A DNA stretch of 64,000 bases from Ruegeria arenilitoris (GCF_013035315.1 NZ_WQHP01000001.1:806001-870000), one strand, 5' to 3'; counted from the stretch's first letter, positions 1 to 9,406 are shown. The notes: generated by a model not told the origin, from the letters alone. Program-made: numbers and translations.

Positions 1-696
1 TTATGTCCGCGACGCCTCAAATGCGGCCCAGGCCGCCTCAAAGGCTTCGAAATCAAAACCTGGCTCACGAGCTGGCGCGAGGATTAGCTTCTCGGTTTCC
101 AGGAGCTTATTGATGGCTTGCTCTAACACATCAACAACCTCAGGCGGGATCACCAAAGCGCCGTGCCGATCTGCGTGCACCAGATCACCATCCTGGATCG
201 TCAGACCAAAGATATTCACGGACGTCCCGATTTCCTTTACGTGCACGAATCCATGGCTTGAGCCAACGGACCCGGCCACAACCGGAAACCCATCCGGCAA
301 ATCGCCCAGATCGCGCATGACACCGTTGGTCAGCGCACCGCTGACACCAAACCCTTTATGGACCGTTGTGTTGATCTCTCCCCAATAGGCCCCAATGCAA
401 TGCGGGTAATCCACGTCCTCGACAACGGTGACAGCCGGGCCTGTGCCCGTCGCCATGTGACGATAGTAGTCCATCCGACGTTTTCGGATGATTCCGGGAG
501 GCTCTTCAGGCGGGTTCACAGCGGCGATCTTGGCCGTTCGGGCATAGCCGACCATTGCGCCCGCGTCAGGGTTCGAACACAGCATCGTGCCCCGCGTGAA
601 CGCATTGAACCCGCGCTTGCCTTGGGCGACCTCAATCGCATTGCACACTGTCGGGGTATCAACGGATTTCAGAAGGTCCAGCAGGGATTGTTTCAT
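1..696 (-). CDS. RraA-family aldolase/decarboxylase-like protein
   Basis: A 231-residue soluble protein of the RraA fold, which includes 4-hydroxy-4-methyl-2-oxoglutarate / 4-carboxy-4-hydroxy-2-oxoadipate aldolases and oxaloacetate decarboxylases that need a divalent metal. The family signature is seen at residues 117-130 (GVSGALTNGVMRDL), where R128-D129 match the catalytic Arg-Asp pair, followed by GDLVHADRHGALVIP (170-184). The start ATG at 696 overlaps the stop of the alpha/beta hydrolase, so the two are translationally coupled. The stop codon lies at bases 1-3, so the operon may continue leftward beyond the window. In this catabolic context a retro-aldol cleavage of a 2-oxo-acid intermediate to pyruvate is plausible, but the substrate cannot be read from the sequence. 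Confidence 0.85.
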   Translation of the reverse strand: MKQSLLDLLKSVDTPTVCNAIEVAQGKRGFNAFTRGTMLCSNPDAGAMVGYARTAKIAAVNPPEEPPGIIRKRRMDYYRHMATGTGPAVTVVEDVDYPHCIGAYWGEINTTVHKGFGVSGALTNGVMRDLGDLPDGFPVVAGSVGSSHGFVHVKEIGTSVNIFGLTIQDGDLVHADRHGALVIPPEVVDVLEQAINKLLETEKLILAPAREPGFDFEAFEAAWAAFEASRT

Positions 697-1388
697 ATCG
701 CCTCCAACCAGCGGCGCAGAGCCGCTGTTGTCTTTTCAGGTTGTTCCAGAGTGGGCAGGTGTCCGGCCTGTTCGATAATCTCAAGTCGGCTATCAAGCAC
801 CAGTTCATGCATCAATTCGTGCCGCGAGACGGGGCACAGTACATCATCGCGACCGCACAGGATCAGCGTCTCGCGGGTATAGTTGCGCAGTGTTTCGCTT
901 TGATCAGGACGGTCGCGTAACGCGATGGATTGGTTGACAAAAACGTCAGCCCCCAGACCCATCGCCATTTCCATGCACAAGTCCAGAATGGCCGCGCGAT
1001 TGGGCCCGTCCGTCAGGTAGTTCGGCTTCATTTCTTCCGCCATCACCGTCCGCAAACCACCTTGTTTCGCGGCCTCAATCTGCGGGGTGCGGCGGGCTTT
1101 AACCTCATCCAGTTCGGCCAAAGGGTTCGTATCCAGCAGGGCCAACCCCGAGACACGCTCGGGCGCTTGGCGCAGGATTTCCATCGCCACGATCCCGCCC
1201 ATGGATAGACCCGCCAAAGCAAATCGAGGCGGCGCATAGGCCAATACCTCGGCCGCCAGAGCGGCCGTAGTATCATGCCCTCCAATCGGTGCGCACAGTA
1301 TCGGATAGCTGCCCGACAGCGCTGCGATCTGAGGGCTGAACAGCCGCGCATCGCACATCATGCCGGGCAGAAGAATAAGCGGCGTCAT
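693..1388 (-). CDS. alpha/beta-fold hydrolase
   Basis: A 231-residue hydrolase without a signal peptide. The nucleophile elbow GLSMGG puts the catalytic Ser at residue 62; Asp181 (GRDD) and His210 (QAGHLP) complete a normal triad. It is short for the family, so the cap domain must be small. It overlaps both neighbours by four bases (MetE-like gene upstream, RraA-like gene downstream), which makes it an integral part of the leftward catabolic operon. A likely role is hydrolysis of an ester, lactone or C-C bond of a pathway intermediate before the RraA-type step. Resemblance to MhpC/enol-lactonase-type enzymes is only at fold level, so substrate is unknown. Confidence 0.85.
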   Translation of the reverse strand: MTPLILLPGMMCDARLFSPQIAALSGSYPILCAPIGGHDTTAALAAEVLAYAPPRFALAGLSMGGIVAMEILRQAPERVSGLALLDTNPLAELDEVKARRTPQIEAAKQGGLRTVMAEEMKPNYLTDGPNRAAILDLCMEMAMGLGADVFVNQSIALRDRPDQSETLRNYTRETLILCGRDDVLCPVSRHELMHELVLDSRLEIIEQAGHLPTLEQPEKTTAALRRWLEAI

Positions 1389-2509
1389 TTGACCAGAGCA
1401 GCCCCTTCGGCCAGCGCGCTCAGCTTGGCGTACGCGATATCGGGATCAACCGCGCCGAAACCCGCGAAGGTTCCGAACCCGCAGTCTGATCCGGCAATAA
1501 CCCGGTCCGGGCCGACAATATCCGCAAACCGCTCAATCCGCTGCGCAATCAGTTCGGGGTGTTCGACAAAGTTGGTGGTGGTATCCACCACGCCCGGCAC
1601 CAGAACCTTATCATCCGGGATTTCGGCCTTGCGGTCGCGGAACACAGTCCATTCATGCGCGTGACGGGGGTTCGAGGTCTCAAACAGTACGTAGCGCGCC
1701 TTGGTCGACATTAGGGTAGAAAACACCTTGTCCATGCCGATATCGCAGCAATGCGGCCCTTCGTAGTTGCCCCAGCAGATATGAACACGGACCTTGTCCG
1801 AAGGCACGTTTTCCAATGCGTGGTTCAGCGCCTCAACATGCATGTCGGCGACCTTCACGAATTCTTCGTCCGACAGGTCGGTGAACAGCATGTGGCGCGA
1901 CAACGCCAGATCCGGGCAGTCCAGCTGCAATTCCAGCCCTGCACCCACGATAGTCTCGTATTCCTGCTTCATTGCCTCAGCGAGTGCTTCCAGATACGCC
2001 TCGCGCGTCGCATAGAAATCGTTCTGAAGGAACAGTGAAATAACACCCGGGCTCGCGGCATTCATAAACCCACGTTCGACACCGTGCGCAGCCATCGCAG
2101 CCTTAAGATTGTCGATGTCTTTCTGCAGCTCCCCTTGCCCCTTTGAACGGACTTCACCTACGCACATCGGGCGCGCGTATTGCGGTGTACCACCGTCATC
2201 GGCCAGGCGTTTCAGAAAGCCCGGAAACATCTTCAGATCCGCCGGAGCGTTGCGCGGGCTGTCCCCGTCAAAACCGGTGTAGCGGTCTTTGACGTAGGTC
2301 GCGTAGGAAATTTTCGACGTCTCGCCATCCGACACGATATCGACCCCGGCCTCAGCCTGCTTGCGAACGGTCTCGGAAACCGCCGAGGTCATGCAGGCAT
2401 CAAACGCAGCTTGATCAAACGGCTCTTCCCGCTCGCGCGCGAAGATGAAATCGACAACCTCCTGCGTGCGCGGAAGGCTTCCTACATGCGTGGTCGAAAT
2501 GCGGGTCAT
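1385..2509 (-). CDS. MetE C-terminal-like methyltransferase (cobalamin-independent methionine synthase family)
   Basis: A 374-residue protein resembling the C-terminal catalytic half of cobalamin-independent methionine synthase. It begins MTRISTTHVGSLPR, typical of this half-size family, and retains the zinc-ligand set as HIC (in VHICWGN), LFE (in YVLFETSN) and the Cys of GSDCGFG. The ATG at 2509 is preferred over an upstream alternative start at 2560 because the family homology begins there and AAGAGA precedes it. It lacks the N-terminal half that binds folate in true MetE, so it probably moves a methyl group from another donor to a thiol, or performs a related C-S or C-O reaction. In this operon a demethylation step on the imported compound is a reasonable guess. 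Confidence 0.8.
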   Translation of the reverse strand: MTRISTTHVGSLPRTQEVVDFIFAREREEPFDQAAFDACMTSAVSETVRKQAEAGVDIVSDGETSKISYATYVKDRYTGFDGDSPRNAPADLKMFPGFLKRLADDGGTPQYARPMCVGEVRSKGQGELQKDIDNLKAAMAAHGVERGFMNAASPGVISLFLQNDFYATREAYLEALAEAMKQEYETIVGAGLELQLDCPDLALSRHMLFTDLSDEEFVKVADMHVEALNHALENVPSDKVRVHICWGNYEGPHCCDIGMDKVFSTLMSTKARYVLFETSNPRHAHEWTVFRDRKAEIPDDKVLVPGVVDTTTNFVEHPELIAQRIERFADIVGPDRVIAGSDCGFGTFAGFGAVDPDIAYAKLSALAEGAALVK

Positions 2510-2565
2510 ATCGTGTCTCTTACCAAGTTGTTGGAAGCGCCGCCTGGAAAGGCGGCGCAAGTGTT

Positions 2566-3528
2566 TTAGCTGCCTGTCCAGGTCGGCCCGGCGGGATCGT
2601 CGGTTGCGGTGATCCGGTACAGCCCCGCATCACCGGTCATGGACGGCGCGGCGCTGTAGCTTTCGCCCGGCAGGACCAGAGCCGTGTCCCCATTTGATAG
2701 CGTGACTTCCACGTCATCAATCGTGATACGCCAATGGCCGCTGGCGGGCATAAGCACCACAGGCTTATCGGCCATCACCGGATCAGGCACGCTGGAGCCG
2801 CGCCCAAGGAAATCGACCTCGAACCCGGGTTTATCCTTGATCAGGCCGTTTTCACCGATCACCACCGCAGGCTTGTTCGACGACAGCGCCATCAAGTCCC
2901 AATAGCGGGCCACGTATTTGCCAATGACACTTTCGACCGGAACTTCCGGATAAGCCTTCAGTTCTTCTTCGGTCAGCAGAGGCATCGGCTGCACGTTGTG
3001 TGGCAGTTCCTGGCCCTTCTTGCTGTCATAGAGCACGCCGTTGTTGCCCAGCATCAAGCCATGCGCCTGCGCGTCCTCGATGACTTGCGGTGCCCAGGTG
3101 ACCCCGCCGCCTGCGTCGTCGCCGCCAAGGATCGACATGATCATGCCGTAGTCCTGGCCTACGTTTTCGAAGCCACGGAAGATGCCCGTCGGGATGTTGA
3201 AAATATCGCCCTCTTCAGCAATGAACTCTCCCGCCGTGCCATAGCGCCCCCAGAAAAACCGCCACCGGCCCTTGGCCACAAAAAACACCTCGGCCGTTGT
3301 GTGGCTGTGCAGCGAGTTGCGGCATTTCGGCGGCTGTCCGGCTGCGCCGATGTTGAAACCGATCTTGTCGGTGATGTGGACGTGCTGATCGGGGCTTTCC
3401 GAAACGCCTCCACCGACAATGGTAAAGTTCTCTTTCTGATCCGAGCCCGGCGTGTGCGCGTCGATGAACGCGGTTTTGCAGGGTTGCAATTCGCCATAGC
3501 GGACGATGCGGCTTTGGATTGTGCTCAT
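2566..3528 (-). CDS. cupin-domain protein (two cupin-like halves)
   Basis: A 320-residue cytoplasmic protein with an N-terminal metal-cupin motif: H74, H76 and E80 in LHSHTTAEVF, followed by the second cupin motif IPTGIFRGFEN (112-122). In the canonical second motif (PxGxxHxxxN) the fourth metal ligand is His; here it is Arg118. A second, motif-poor cupin-like half covers roughly 230-310 (SGHWRITIDDVEVTLSNGD). The layout recalls gentisate-dioxygenase-like bicupins in size, but their HRH signature is absent. It follows a 151-bp gap with a strong stem-loop, then 56 bp separate it from the MetE-like start. Role could be a dioxygenase, isomerase or sensor; not resolved. Confidence 0.75.
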   Translation of the reverse strand: MSTIQSRIVRYGELQPCKTAFIDAHTPGSDQKENFTIVGGGVSESPDQHVHITDKIGFNIGAAGQPPKCRNSLHSHTTAEVFFVAKGRWRFFWGRYGTAGEFIAEEGDIFNIPTGIFRGFENVGQDYGMIMSILGGDDAGGGVTWAPQVIEDAQAHGLMLGNNGVLYDSKKGQELPHNVQPMPLLTEEELKAYPEVPVESVIGKYVARYWDLMALSSNKPAVVIGENGLIKDKPGFEVDFLGRGSSVPDPVMADKPVVLMPASGHWRITIDDVEVTLSNGDTALVLPGESYSAAPSMTGDAGLYRITATDDPAGPTWTGS

Positions 3529-3545
3529 ATCTGTTTTCCTTCTGA

Positions 3546-3572
3546 TTGGGGTTTGATTGGTTCAAACCCCAA
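3546..3572 (-). repeat. Strong stem-loop between two operon genes
   Basis: An 11-bp perfect inverted repeat, TTGGGGTTTGA / TCAAACCCCAA, with a 5-nt loop sits in the 151-bp gap between the NTF2-like gene (stop at 3680) and the cupin gene (start 3528). No T-run follows on the minus strand, so it is more likely a processing or mRNA-stabilising element than a terminator. Confidence 0.6.
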
Positions 3573-3679
3573 GCCCCGGAGGACGATTGTTCAGCCGCCG
3601 GGCGCGCAGGCTGGCGCGATGCGTGTGAAACCGCCGCGCCCTCTGCCCCGCATCCAGATTTGAGACCCGGCGCGGCATT

Positions 3680-4678
3680 CTACAGATCGCCGGTTTTCAG
3701 CAGGATCTGCTTCCAGACCGATGTTTCGTCGAACAGCGTGTATTCGCGGCGCAGCTGCGGCTGACCACCGATCAACTCACCGAATTCACCATGGCTGATG
3801 CCCAGCACATAGACCTGAGCGCCGGTCGGAACGCCGAAAGCGCCCCAGCCTTCGTGCTTGCCCCACAGGCTCCAGCGTACAGCTGCACGCGGGGCCATGT
3901 TCGGGTCGTCACGGCCGATCTGGTGCTCGATCTTGAACTCGGCATTCGGGAAACTTGCGCGCAGTCCCATCCAGAACCGGTCGACGGCATCCCAGCCATG
4001 ACCCGTCACGCCACCGACGTATTCAGATTGAACCGCACGGTCATACTCGGTTTCGATAGCGGCCATATCCGCGCTCATGATCCGGGTTAGGATATCGGCA
4101 TAGCGTTGACCCCATTCATTGTCGTTGCCCTTGCCCTTGTAGGGGCCGGGCTGGTCCGTGTTTGGCGTCAGCGGTTTGACGCACTTGTCCGGCCCGCCCT
4201 CACGCGCGATCAGATCAGCCGCATAGTCTTTGGGGTCCCACCCCATCTGGCGGACAATCGCACCCTGATCGCGGATCAACCATTCATCGTTGATCTGATT
4301 GTCGATGGCATGACAGTCGGCGAGAATGCGATAGCGCAGCTCGGTCCCCGTCGCCTTGCCATAAACGCCATCCGACAGATGCGTCGCGGTCGAGATGATG
4401 CGGTGCGAGCTCAGCATGCCCTCTTCTGGCGTACCGGACCAGATCACATCCTCGCCTAGCAATTGCCGGTCTGGAAACTCGGCCAGCGTCGCCATGGTTG
4501 CGCCAATAACGTTCTGGTTGCCCAACACCACCGATGCGGGCGAACGCACGACAATATCGGGCGAGTAGTAATGATGCAGTGTCGAGATACCGCGATCTTC
4601 CCAGATCTCTTTGGTGATCCCGATAATGTAGTCGGGAAAGTCTTTGAATTTGGGATCAAATCCCTTCATGTCTTCCAT
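3680..4678 (-). CDS. SnoaL/NTF2-like protein (tandem domains), paralogue A
   Basis: A 332-residue cytoplasmic protein made of two NTF2/SnoaL-like alpha+beta halves. The second half (about 190-332) carries an Asp/Trp-rich cone-fold pattern (YDRAVQSEYVGGVTGHGWDA...VDRFWMGLRASFPNAEFKIEH would be the span; key residues are the aromatic and acidic positions). The SnoaL family includes polyketide and ester cyclases, dehydratases and isomerases with no fixed catalytic motif. It overlaps the LacI regulator by 13 bases. It is the most divergent of four such proteins in the locus and lacks the C-terminal W-Q-LGVDV tail of the others. A lactonisation, isomerisation or dehydration role is inferred only from the family. 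Confidence 0.75.
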   Translation of the reverse strand: MEDMKGFDPKFKDFPDYIIGITKEIWEDRGISTLHHYYSPDIVVRSPASVVLGNQNVIGATMATLAEFPDRQLLGEDVIWSGTPEEGMLSSHRIISTATHLSDGVYGKATGTELRYRILADCHAIDNQINDEWLIRDQGAIVRQMGWDPKDYAADLIAREGGPDKCVKPLTPNTDQPGPYKGKGNDNEWGQRYADILTRIMSADMAAIETEYDRAVQSEYVGGVTGHGWDAVDRFWMGLRASFPNAEFKIEHQIGRDDPNMAPRAAVRWSLWGKHEGWGAFGVPTGAQVYVLGISHGEFGELIGGQPQLRREYTLFDETSVWKQILLKTGDL

Positions 4679-5685
4679 CCTTCAGGTATGCGGGCCGAGC
4701 CGCGAACGATCAGCGGCCCGTCGATCTCTAACCGGCGCGGACCAACGTCCGGGCCTTCGATTTTGCTCAGTAGAATGTCCACAGTTTCGGCAACCATACG
4801 GTTGGCAGGTTGCCTCACGGTGGTCAGGTCATAGGTGGGCCATGCAGCCACGGCCACGTCATCATATCCGACGACAGAAACATCATTGGGCACGTTCAGC
4901 CCCAACTCGAACCTCAGGGTATCCATCACCGCAATCGCCATATGATCGTTGGCGACAAACACGGCGTCCGGCCGACCAGAGGCAAACATCTCGAGGGTCG
5001 CTTCGCGCGACTTTTCGCTGGAAAAGTCACCAACCCCGCGCGCGTGCAACGCGACGCCCGCTTTGTTCAGCGCAGCTAAAAATCCTGCTTCGCGGTCCCG
5101 CTGGGTCGAGGCGCCTTCCCAGCCCGCGATGTACCCGATTTTCTTGTGGCCGCCTGCCAGAAGAAACTCAGCCACCTTACGGCCTCCGGCAATATTGTCG
5201 GACGAAACCGCTGACATCCCCGGATCGTCCTGCGCCCGGTTGAACAGCACCACCGGAATACCCGCTGCCTGACACCGATCAGACAGGTCCGAGGACAACG
5301 CCACCGACGCTGCAATGATCCCATCCACTTGGAAATCAAGGATTTCCTCGACCACCTTGTCGATGTTCTGCGCCGAGTTCGATGCCATAAAGACCAGAAC
5401 GTGATAGCCACGTTCCTGCAGCGCGTTTGTCAGCTTTTCCAGCGCTTCGGGGTAGAACTGGTTGTTCAGATACGCCACGACCAACCCGATGATCCGGCTT
5501 TTGCCGGAAACAACTGCGCGGGCCAGAACGTTGGGTCGGTACCCCAGCTCATCCGCCGCCTTGCGCACCTTCTCAGCTGTTTTCTTGGAAGCGGATGCGC
5601 CGGGCGTAAACACCCGGCTGACCGCAGATTGACTGACCCCGGCCAGACGGGCAACGTCCAAGGATGTGATCTTTTGCCCAGGCAT
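4666..5685 (-). CDS. LacI-family transcriptional regulator
   Basis: A 339-residue repressor with the N-terminal LacI helix-turn-helix (TSLDVARLAGVSQSAVSRVF, about residues 6-25), a hinge region and a periplasmic-binding-protein-like effector domain (GRPDAVFVANDHMAIAVMDT). The ATG at 5685 shares one base with the TGA of the SDR gene (TGATG), which argues for this start over an in-frame TTG at 5700. Lying inside the operon it probably controls, it is the natural candidate to bind the palindromes at 13916-13929 and 13968-13985 in the divergent promoter. The effector should be the imported compound or an early intermediate. Confidence 0.92.
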   Translation of the reverse strand: MPGQKITSLDVARLAGVSQSAVSRVFTPGASASKKTAEKVRKAADELGYRPNVLARAVVSGKSRIIGLVVAYLNNQFYPEALEKLTNALQERGYHVLVFMASNSAQNIDKVVEEILDFQVDGIIAASVALSSDLSDRCQAAGIPVVLFNRAQDDPGMSAVSSDNIAGGRKVAEFLLAGGHKKIGYIAGWEGASTQRDREAGFLAALNKAGVALHARGVGDFSSEKSREATLEMFASGRPDAVFVANDHMAIAVMDTLRFELGLNVPNDVSVVGYDDVAVAAWPTYDLTTVRQPANRMVAETVDILLSKIEGPDVGPRRLEIDGPLIVRGSARIPEGWKT

Positions 5686-6452
5686 CAGTCTGCTGTCCAA
5701 CCCCCGTCAATCATCATCGCTGTCCCGGTAACAAGCGCCGAGGCGTCCGAAGCGAGATAGACTACCGCCCCCATGATGTCTTCGATTTCACCGGGGCGGC
5801 CCAGTTTGATCTTGTCCAGAATCCAGGCGCGTTTGTCCGGGTCATCGAAGGTCGCGCGCGTCAGGTCCGTCAGGATAAAGGTCGGGCAGATCGTGTTGAC
5901 CCGGATCTTTGCCGGACCGAACTCTAGCGCCATCGCCTTGGTGAACCCTTCGACCGCGAATTTCGAGGCGCAGTACACCGCCCTTTCCCGCCCGCCGACA
6001 TGCCCCATCTGGCTGGAGATGTTGATCAGCGATCCGGCCCGACCTGTCTGCAACAAGCCTTTGGCCACCGCTTGGGTCAGAAAGTACGCACCACGGACGT
6101 TGACATCCATCACGGCGTCAAAATCTTCTGTCGCCGTTTCGATCGCCTTGCCATGTCGCGCCAGACCTGCGGAGTTCAGCAAGATGTCGAACGGCCCGTT
6201 CTCTGCGACAGCTGCAGCCGTTTTGTCGACGTCCGAGACGTCGAGCTCAAGCGTATTGGCCGCCCACCCCCGCGCCTTCATCTCGTCCGCGATATCTTGC
6301 AGCGCGCCAGTGCGGCGCGCTGCCAAAGTCACCTCAGCACCGTGTTCGGCCAAAGCGACAGCACAGGCCATACCGATGCCGGAGGATGCTCCGGCTATCA
6401 ACGCGCGCTTGCCGCTCAGTTGGAAACTTGGGGTGCTGGGGAATTGGGGCAT
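5685..6452 (-). CDS. short-chain dehydrogenase/reductase
   Basis: A 255-residue classical SDR. Seen are the nucleotide-binding GASSGIG, the structural NSAG (LLNSAGLAR), the catalytic Ser region INISSQMG and the YCASK Tyr/Lys pair. It ends DGGWTAD, typical of the family. The ATG at 6452 is chosen because the Rossmann strand begins shortly after (SGKRALIAGASSG). One base overlaps the LacI gene and one base separates it from the stop of the next NTF2-like gene. It probably oxidises or reduces a secondary alcohol/ketone in the pathway; substrate and cofactor preference are not evident. Confidence 0.9.
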   Translation of the reverse strand: MPQFPSTPSFQLSGKRALIAGASSGIGMACAVALAEHGAEVTLAARRTGALQDIADEMKARGWAANTLELDVSDVDKTAAAVAENGPFDILLNSAGLARHGKAIETATEDFDAVMDVNVRGAYFLTQAVAKGLLQTGRAGSLINISSQMGHVGGRERAVYCASKFAVEGFTKAMALEFGPAKIRVNTICPTFILTDLTRATFDDPDKRAWILDKIKLGRPGEIEDIMGAVVYLASDASALVTGTAMMIDGGWTAD

Positions 6453-6453
6453 A

Positions 6454-7506
6454 TCAGACCTCGCCGACCGGGAATGGAATTTCACCCATTACACGAGCTT
6501 TGTTGAACTCGCGCAGACGGGCGAAGACATCTACGCCCAGTTGCCGGTACGCGTCCAGCAGGTCAACCATCACCCAGTTTTCGCGGATCAATCCGTTCTC
6601 CAACCGCCAGAAATCCAGCGACCGCATAGTGATCCGCTGCCCCGAGGGCGCAATCCCCATCCAGCCGTCATGGGTGACGGTCTGGATCATGTTGGGCCAG
6701 CCGGTTACCGCCGCGTATTCGGCATCACCAAAGAAATGATAGGTGATGTCGTCCACGTATTTGCCGCGGTCGGGCATGCCATTGAGGAACGGAATCTGGT
6801 GCCAATTGCGGAAACCCGCAATACCTCGGCCGGTTCCGATGCCCGCGGGCCCGTACCAGTTCATGCGCGGATGCCAGAACTTGTCCATCTCCATCACCTC
6901 TGGCCCACCCTGGCTGGGGTGCTTTTTGAGGTGATTGAGCATCTCGACAATGTGGTCGCATGAGGCCTGAGATTTGGCCTCGTCCCATGGACCGGGCACG
7001 ATGCCGTCCAGCGTCGCGGGCCCGGGAATGCAGAACTCCAGCCCCAAAGACGGGGCCATCGGCCAGGCATTCGCCTGCATCATGACTTCGGGGATATCCC
7101 AAAGCGTCTGAATCTCGACGACCTGGCCGTCCTCGATACGATAGAACTCGTGGAACCGCATGTGGGTCAGATGCCCGGTCGGCGGAATATCCAGCCATGG
7201 CGCTACAAATGTACCGATGTAGTGCCCACCACATCCGATCCAGTCGCCGCCATGCTCGGTGCGTCCGCCCATGACGATCCAGTCACGACGCTCGAGATCA
7301 GGCATAGCCTTCAACAGCGGAGCATAACACGTATCGTACAATTCCTGCGGACCGGTCAGATCGCCAAACGGATGCGGCATATGCACCACGGCATCCGAGG
7401 CGATGGCCCCCTTCAACGCAGCCTGCACACGGACCGCATCAAAGTCATACATTGCGGCCCGAAGCGGCGCGATCAGCGCCTTGTTGGCCGTATGGACGTC
7501 GCTCAT
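6454..7506 (-). CDS. SnoaL/NTF2-like protein (tandem domains), paralogue B
   Basis: A 350-residue protein with two NTF2/SnoaL-like halves. The first half contains [18 protein letters not shown] and the second [18 protein letters not shown]: the repeated pattern aromatic-x-I-x-P-[ST]-G-x-x-[LIV] shows internal duplication. The C-terminal tail [18 protein letters not shown] is shared with the paralogues at 8846 and 14049. The ATG at 7506 overlaps the stop of the HisD-like gene as ATGA. SnoaL-type proteins catalyse ring closures, isomerisations or dehydrations on small polar compounds; having several copies in one catabolic operon suggests successive or subunit roles. No catalytic residue can be assigned with confidence. 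Confidence 0.8.
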   Translation of the reverse strand: MSDVHTANKALIAPLRAAMYDFDAVRVQAALKGAIASDAVVHMPHPFGDLTGPQELYDTCYAPLLKAMPDLERRDWIVMGGRTEHGGDWIGCGGHYIGTFVAPWLDIPPTGHLTHMRFHEFYRIEDGQVVEIQTLWDIPEVMMQANAWPMAPSLGLEFCIPGPATLDGIVPGPWDEAKSQASCDHIVEMLNHLKKHPSQGGPEVMEMDKFWHPRMNWYGPAGIGTGRGIAGFRNWHQIPFLNGMPDRGKYVDDITYHFFGDAEYAAVTGWPNMIQTVTHDGWMGIAPSGQRITMRSLDFWRLENGLIRENWVMVDLLDAYRQLGVDVFARLREFNKARVMGEIPFPVGEV

Positions 7507-8834
7507 TCTGCGGCCTCGCGATATGGTGCGGCTTCGCCGTAGGGCACGTTGATTCCACCATAGCGACGGACGCGGACGTTGCATTGCTCGGCGTGCCCAA
7601 CAAACCCTTCGAGCATACACAGGCGTGAGCCGTATTCGCCGATAATGGTCGCCGCCTCGTCGGTCAGAACTTTCTGGTAGCTGTGTGTTTTCAGGAACTT
7701 ACCTACCCAGAGACCACCTGTGTAGCGACCGGCCTTTTTGGTCGGCAGCGTGTGGTTTGTTCCGATCACCTTGTCGCCATTCGCGACATTGGTACGCGGA
7801 CCAAGGAACAACGCGCCATAGCAGGTCATGTTTTCTAGGAACCAGTCGTCGCGGTCTGTCATCACCTGCACATGCTCTGAGGCGATGTCATCAGCCACCT
7901 CAAGCATTTCGTCATAGGTGTCGCAGACGATCACCTCGCCGTACTCTTCCCAGCTGACCTTTGCGGTGTCAGCAGTCGGCAGAATACCCAGAATGCGGTC
8001 GATCTCGCCCAGAGTGGCCTCGGCCAGTTTGCGCGAGTTGGTCAGCAGCACGCAGGGGCTGTTATACCCGTGCTCGGCCTGCCCCAGCAGATCCGTCGCA
8101 CACAGCTCAGCGTCGGCGGCGGTTTCATCAGCGATCACCATGGTTTCGGTCGGGCCAGCGAACAGGTCAATGCCCACGCGTCCGAACAATTGACGCTTGG
8201 CCTCGGCGACAAAGGCGTTGCCGGGTCCGACAAGCATATGGACCGGCTTGATCGTTTCCGTGCCAATCGCCATTGCGCCGACGGCCTGAATGCCACCCAT
8301 GACGTAAATCTCATGCGCGCCGCCCAGATGCATCGCGGCAATCACAGCCGCATTGGGCTTACCTTGAAACGGAGGTGTACACGCAATGATGCGCGGAACA
8401 CCCGCCACTTTGGCCGTGGCAACGGACATATGAGCCGAGGCTACCATCGGGAACTTACCGCCCGGAACATAGCAGCCGACGGACTGCACCGGGATGTTCT
8501 TGTGGCCAAGGATCACGCCAGGCTGCGTTTCGATTTCGATATCCAGCATCGAGTCACGCTGAGCCTGGGCGAAGTTCATCACCTGCTCTTGTGCGAACTT
8601 GATGTCCGCCAGCTCGCGGTCGCTGAGCGAGGCGATCAGATCATCAATTTCCTGCTGGCTCAGGCGGAAGCTGTCGGGCGAATAGTTGTCGAACTTCTCC
8701 GACAACTCACGCACGGCCGCATCACCGCGAGCCTCGATATCCTTCAGCGTCGCCTCGACGACGGCGCGGGTTTTGGCATCATCCTCGGCCCGGTCGGCCT
8801 CGGGTTTGCCGCGTTTGAGATAGTCGATTGCCAT
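7503..8834 (-). CDS. histidinol dehydrogenase-family enzyme (HpsN-like)
   Basis: A 443-residue zinc- and NAD-dependent dehydrogenase of the HisD family. The zinc ligands of HisD are all recognisable: Gln and His in LGQAEHG, Asp in [10 protein letters not shown] and His in EGFVGHAEQ. The Glu-His general-base pair is present as SEHVQV. Length matches HisD. The context is not histidine biosynthesis; it resembles the HpsN subgroup (sulfopropanediol 3-dehydrogenase), which does the same four-electron alcohol-to-acid oxidation on other substrates. It is flanked by NTF2-like genes and served by a sugar-type ABC importer, so a polyol- or sugar-like substrate is more likely than histidinol. Exact substrate is unknown. 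Confidence 0.85.
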   Translation of the reverse strand: MAIDYLKRGKPEADRAEDDAKTRAVVEATLKDIEARGDAAVRELSEKFDNYSPDSFRLSQQEIDDLIASLSDRELADIKFAQEQVMNFAQAQRDSMLDIEIETQPGVILGHKNIPVQSVGCYVPGGKFPMVASAHMSVATAKVAGVPRIIACTPPFQGKPNAAVIAAMHLGGAHEIYVMGGIQAVGAMAIGTETIKPVHMLVGPGNAFVAEAKRQLFGRVGIDLFAGPTETMVIADETAADAELCATDLLGQAEHGYNSPCVLLTNSRKLAEATLGEIDRILGILPTADTAKVSWEEYGEVIVCDTYDEMLEVADDIASEHVQVMTDRDDWFLENMTCYGALFLGPRTNVANGDKVIGTNHTLPTKKAGRYTGGLWVGKFLKTHSYQKVLTDEAATIIGEYGSRLCMLEGFVGHAEQCNVRVRRYGGINVPYGEAAPYREAAE

Positions 8835-8845
8835 TGTCCTATTCC

Positions 8846-9376
8846 TCAGTTGTCGGGCCGGGGCGGTGTTTTTTCGCCCCGGTCAAATGCTTCCCAGCCT
8901 TCGCCGTTGAATACGTCCACGCCCAGCTGCGCTGCGACGTGGGCGAAGTCGACGTTCACCCAGTTGTCGACGATCTTGCCGTCGACGACTTTCCAGAAGT
9001 CCATGTATCGGATCTCGACCCGTTTACCGGTGGGCGCAATACCCAGAAACTCGCCCGAATGAGTGGCCTCTTGCCGGCCAAACGCCGCGGCCCATTCGCC
9101 CATGTACAGGCGCGCTTCGTCGATGCAGGTCTTGTCGGAAAACGCGGCCTGAAACGGGCGTTGCCAGTTGTTCTGAAACTCTTCCAACCCGGTCTTTGTT
9201 CCACAGCCCTGGTTACCCAGCCAGCGGAACCCCTGCGAGAAGAACTCGCCAATGTCGTCGATGCGGTGGTCGTTCAATCCATCGACCATCCCCTCGATAA
9301 CCGCTCGGGTTTCTTCGGTTTTGCTCATATCCGTGTCTTTGGTCAGCACGGCCTGTTCGGGGCGTGAACCCTTCAT
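8846..9376 (-). CDS. SnoaL/NTF2-like protein (single domain), paralogue C
   Basis: A 176-residue single-domain SnoaL-like protein. It carries [18 protein letters not shown], matching the aromatic-x-I-x-P-T-G pattern of the tandem paralogues, and the tail [15 protein letters not shown]. The ATG at 9376 is supported by AGGA nine bases upstream; an alternative in-frame ATG lies at 9328. Eleven bases separate its stop from the HisD-like start, so the two are probably co-translated. As a single-domain version it may be the ancestral form or a heteromeric partner of the double-domain proteins. SnoaL-type ester cyclase or dehydratase activity is inferred from the family only. Confidence 0.82.
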   Translation of the reverse strand: MKGSRPEQAVLTKDTDMSKTEETRAVIEGMVDGLNDHRIDDIGEFFSQGFRWLGNQGCGTKTGLEEFQNNWQRPFQAAFSDKTCIDEARLYMGEWAAAFGRQEATHSGEFLGIAPTGKRVEIRYMDFWKVVDGKIVDNWVNVDFAHVAAQLGVDVFNGEGWEAFDRGEKTPPRPDN

Positions 9377-9406
9377 GATTTTCGTCCTTGTTCTGATGCT
9401 TGAGGA

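Noticed and set aside
2566..3528. Gentisate 1,2-dioxygenase
   Set aside because: Size is right, but the characteristic HRH motif is missing and the fourth ligand is Arg.
2734..3663. 309-codon open frame on the plus strand opposite the cupin gene
   Set aside because: His/Arg-rich shadow frame without a ribosome site or domain.
7503..8834. Histidine biosynthesis hisD
   Set aside because: No other his genes are present and the whole neighbourhood is catabolic, so a HpsN-like role is preferred.
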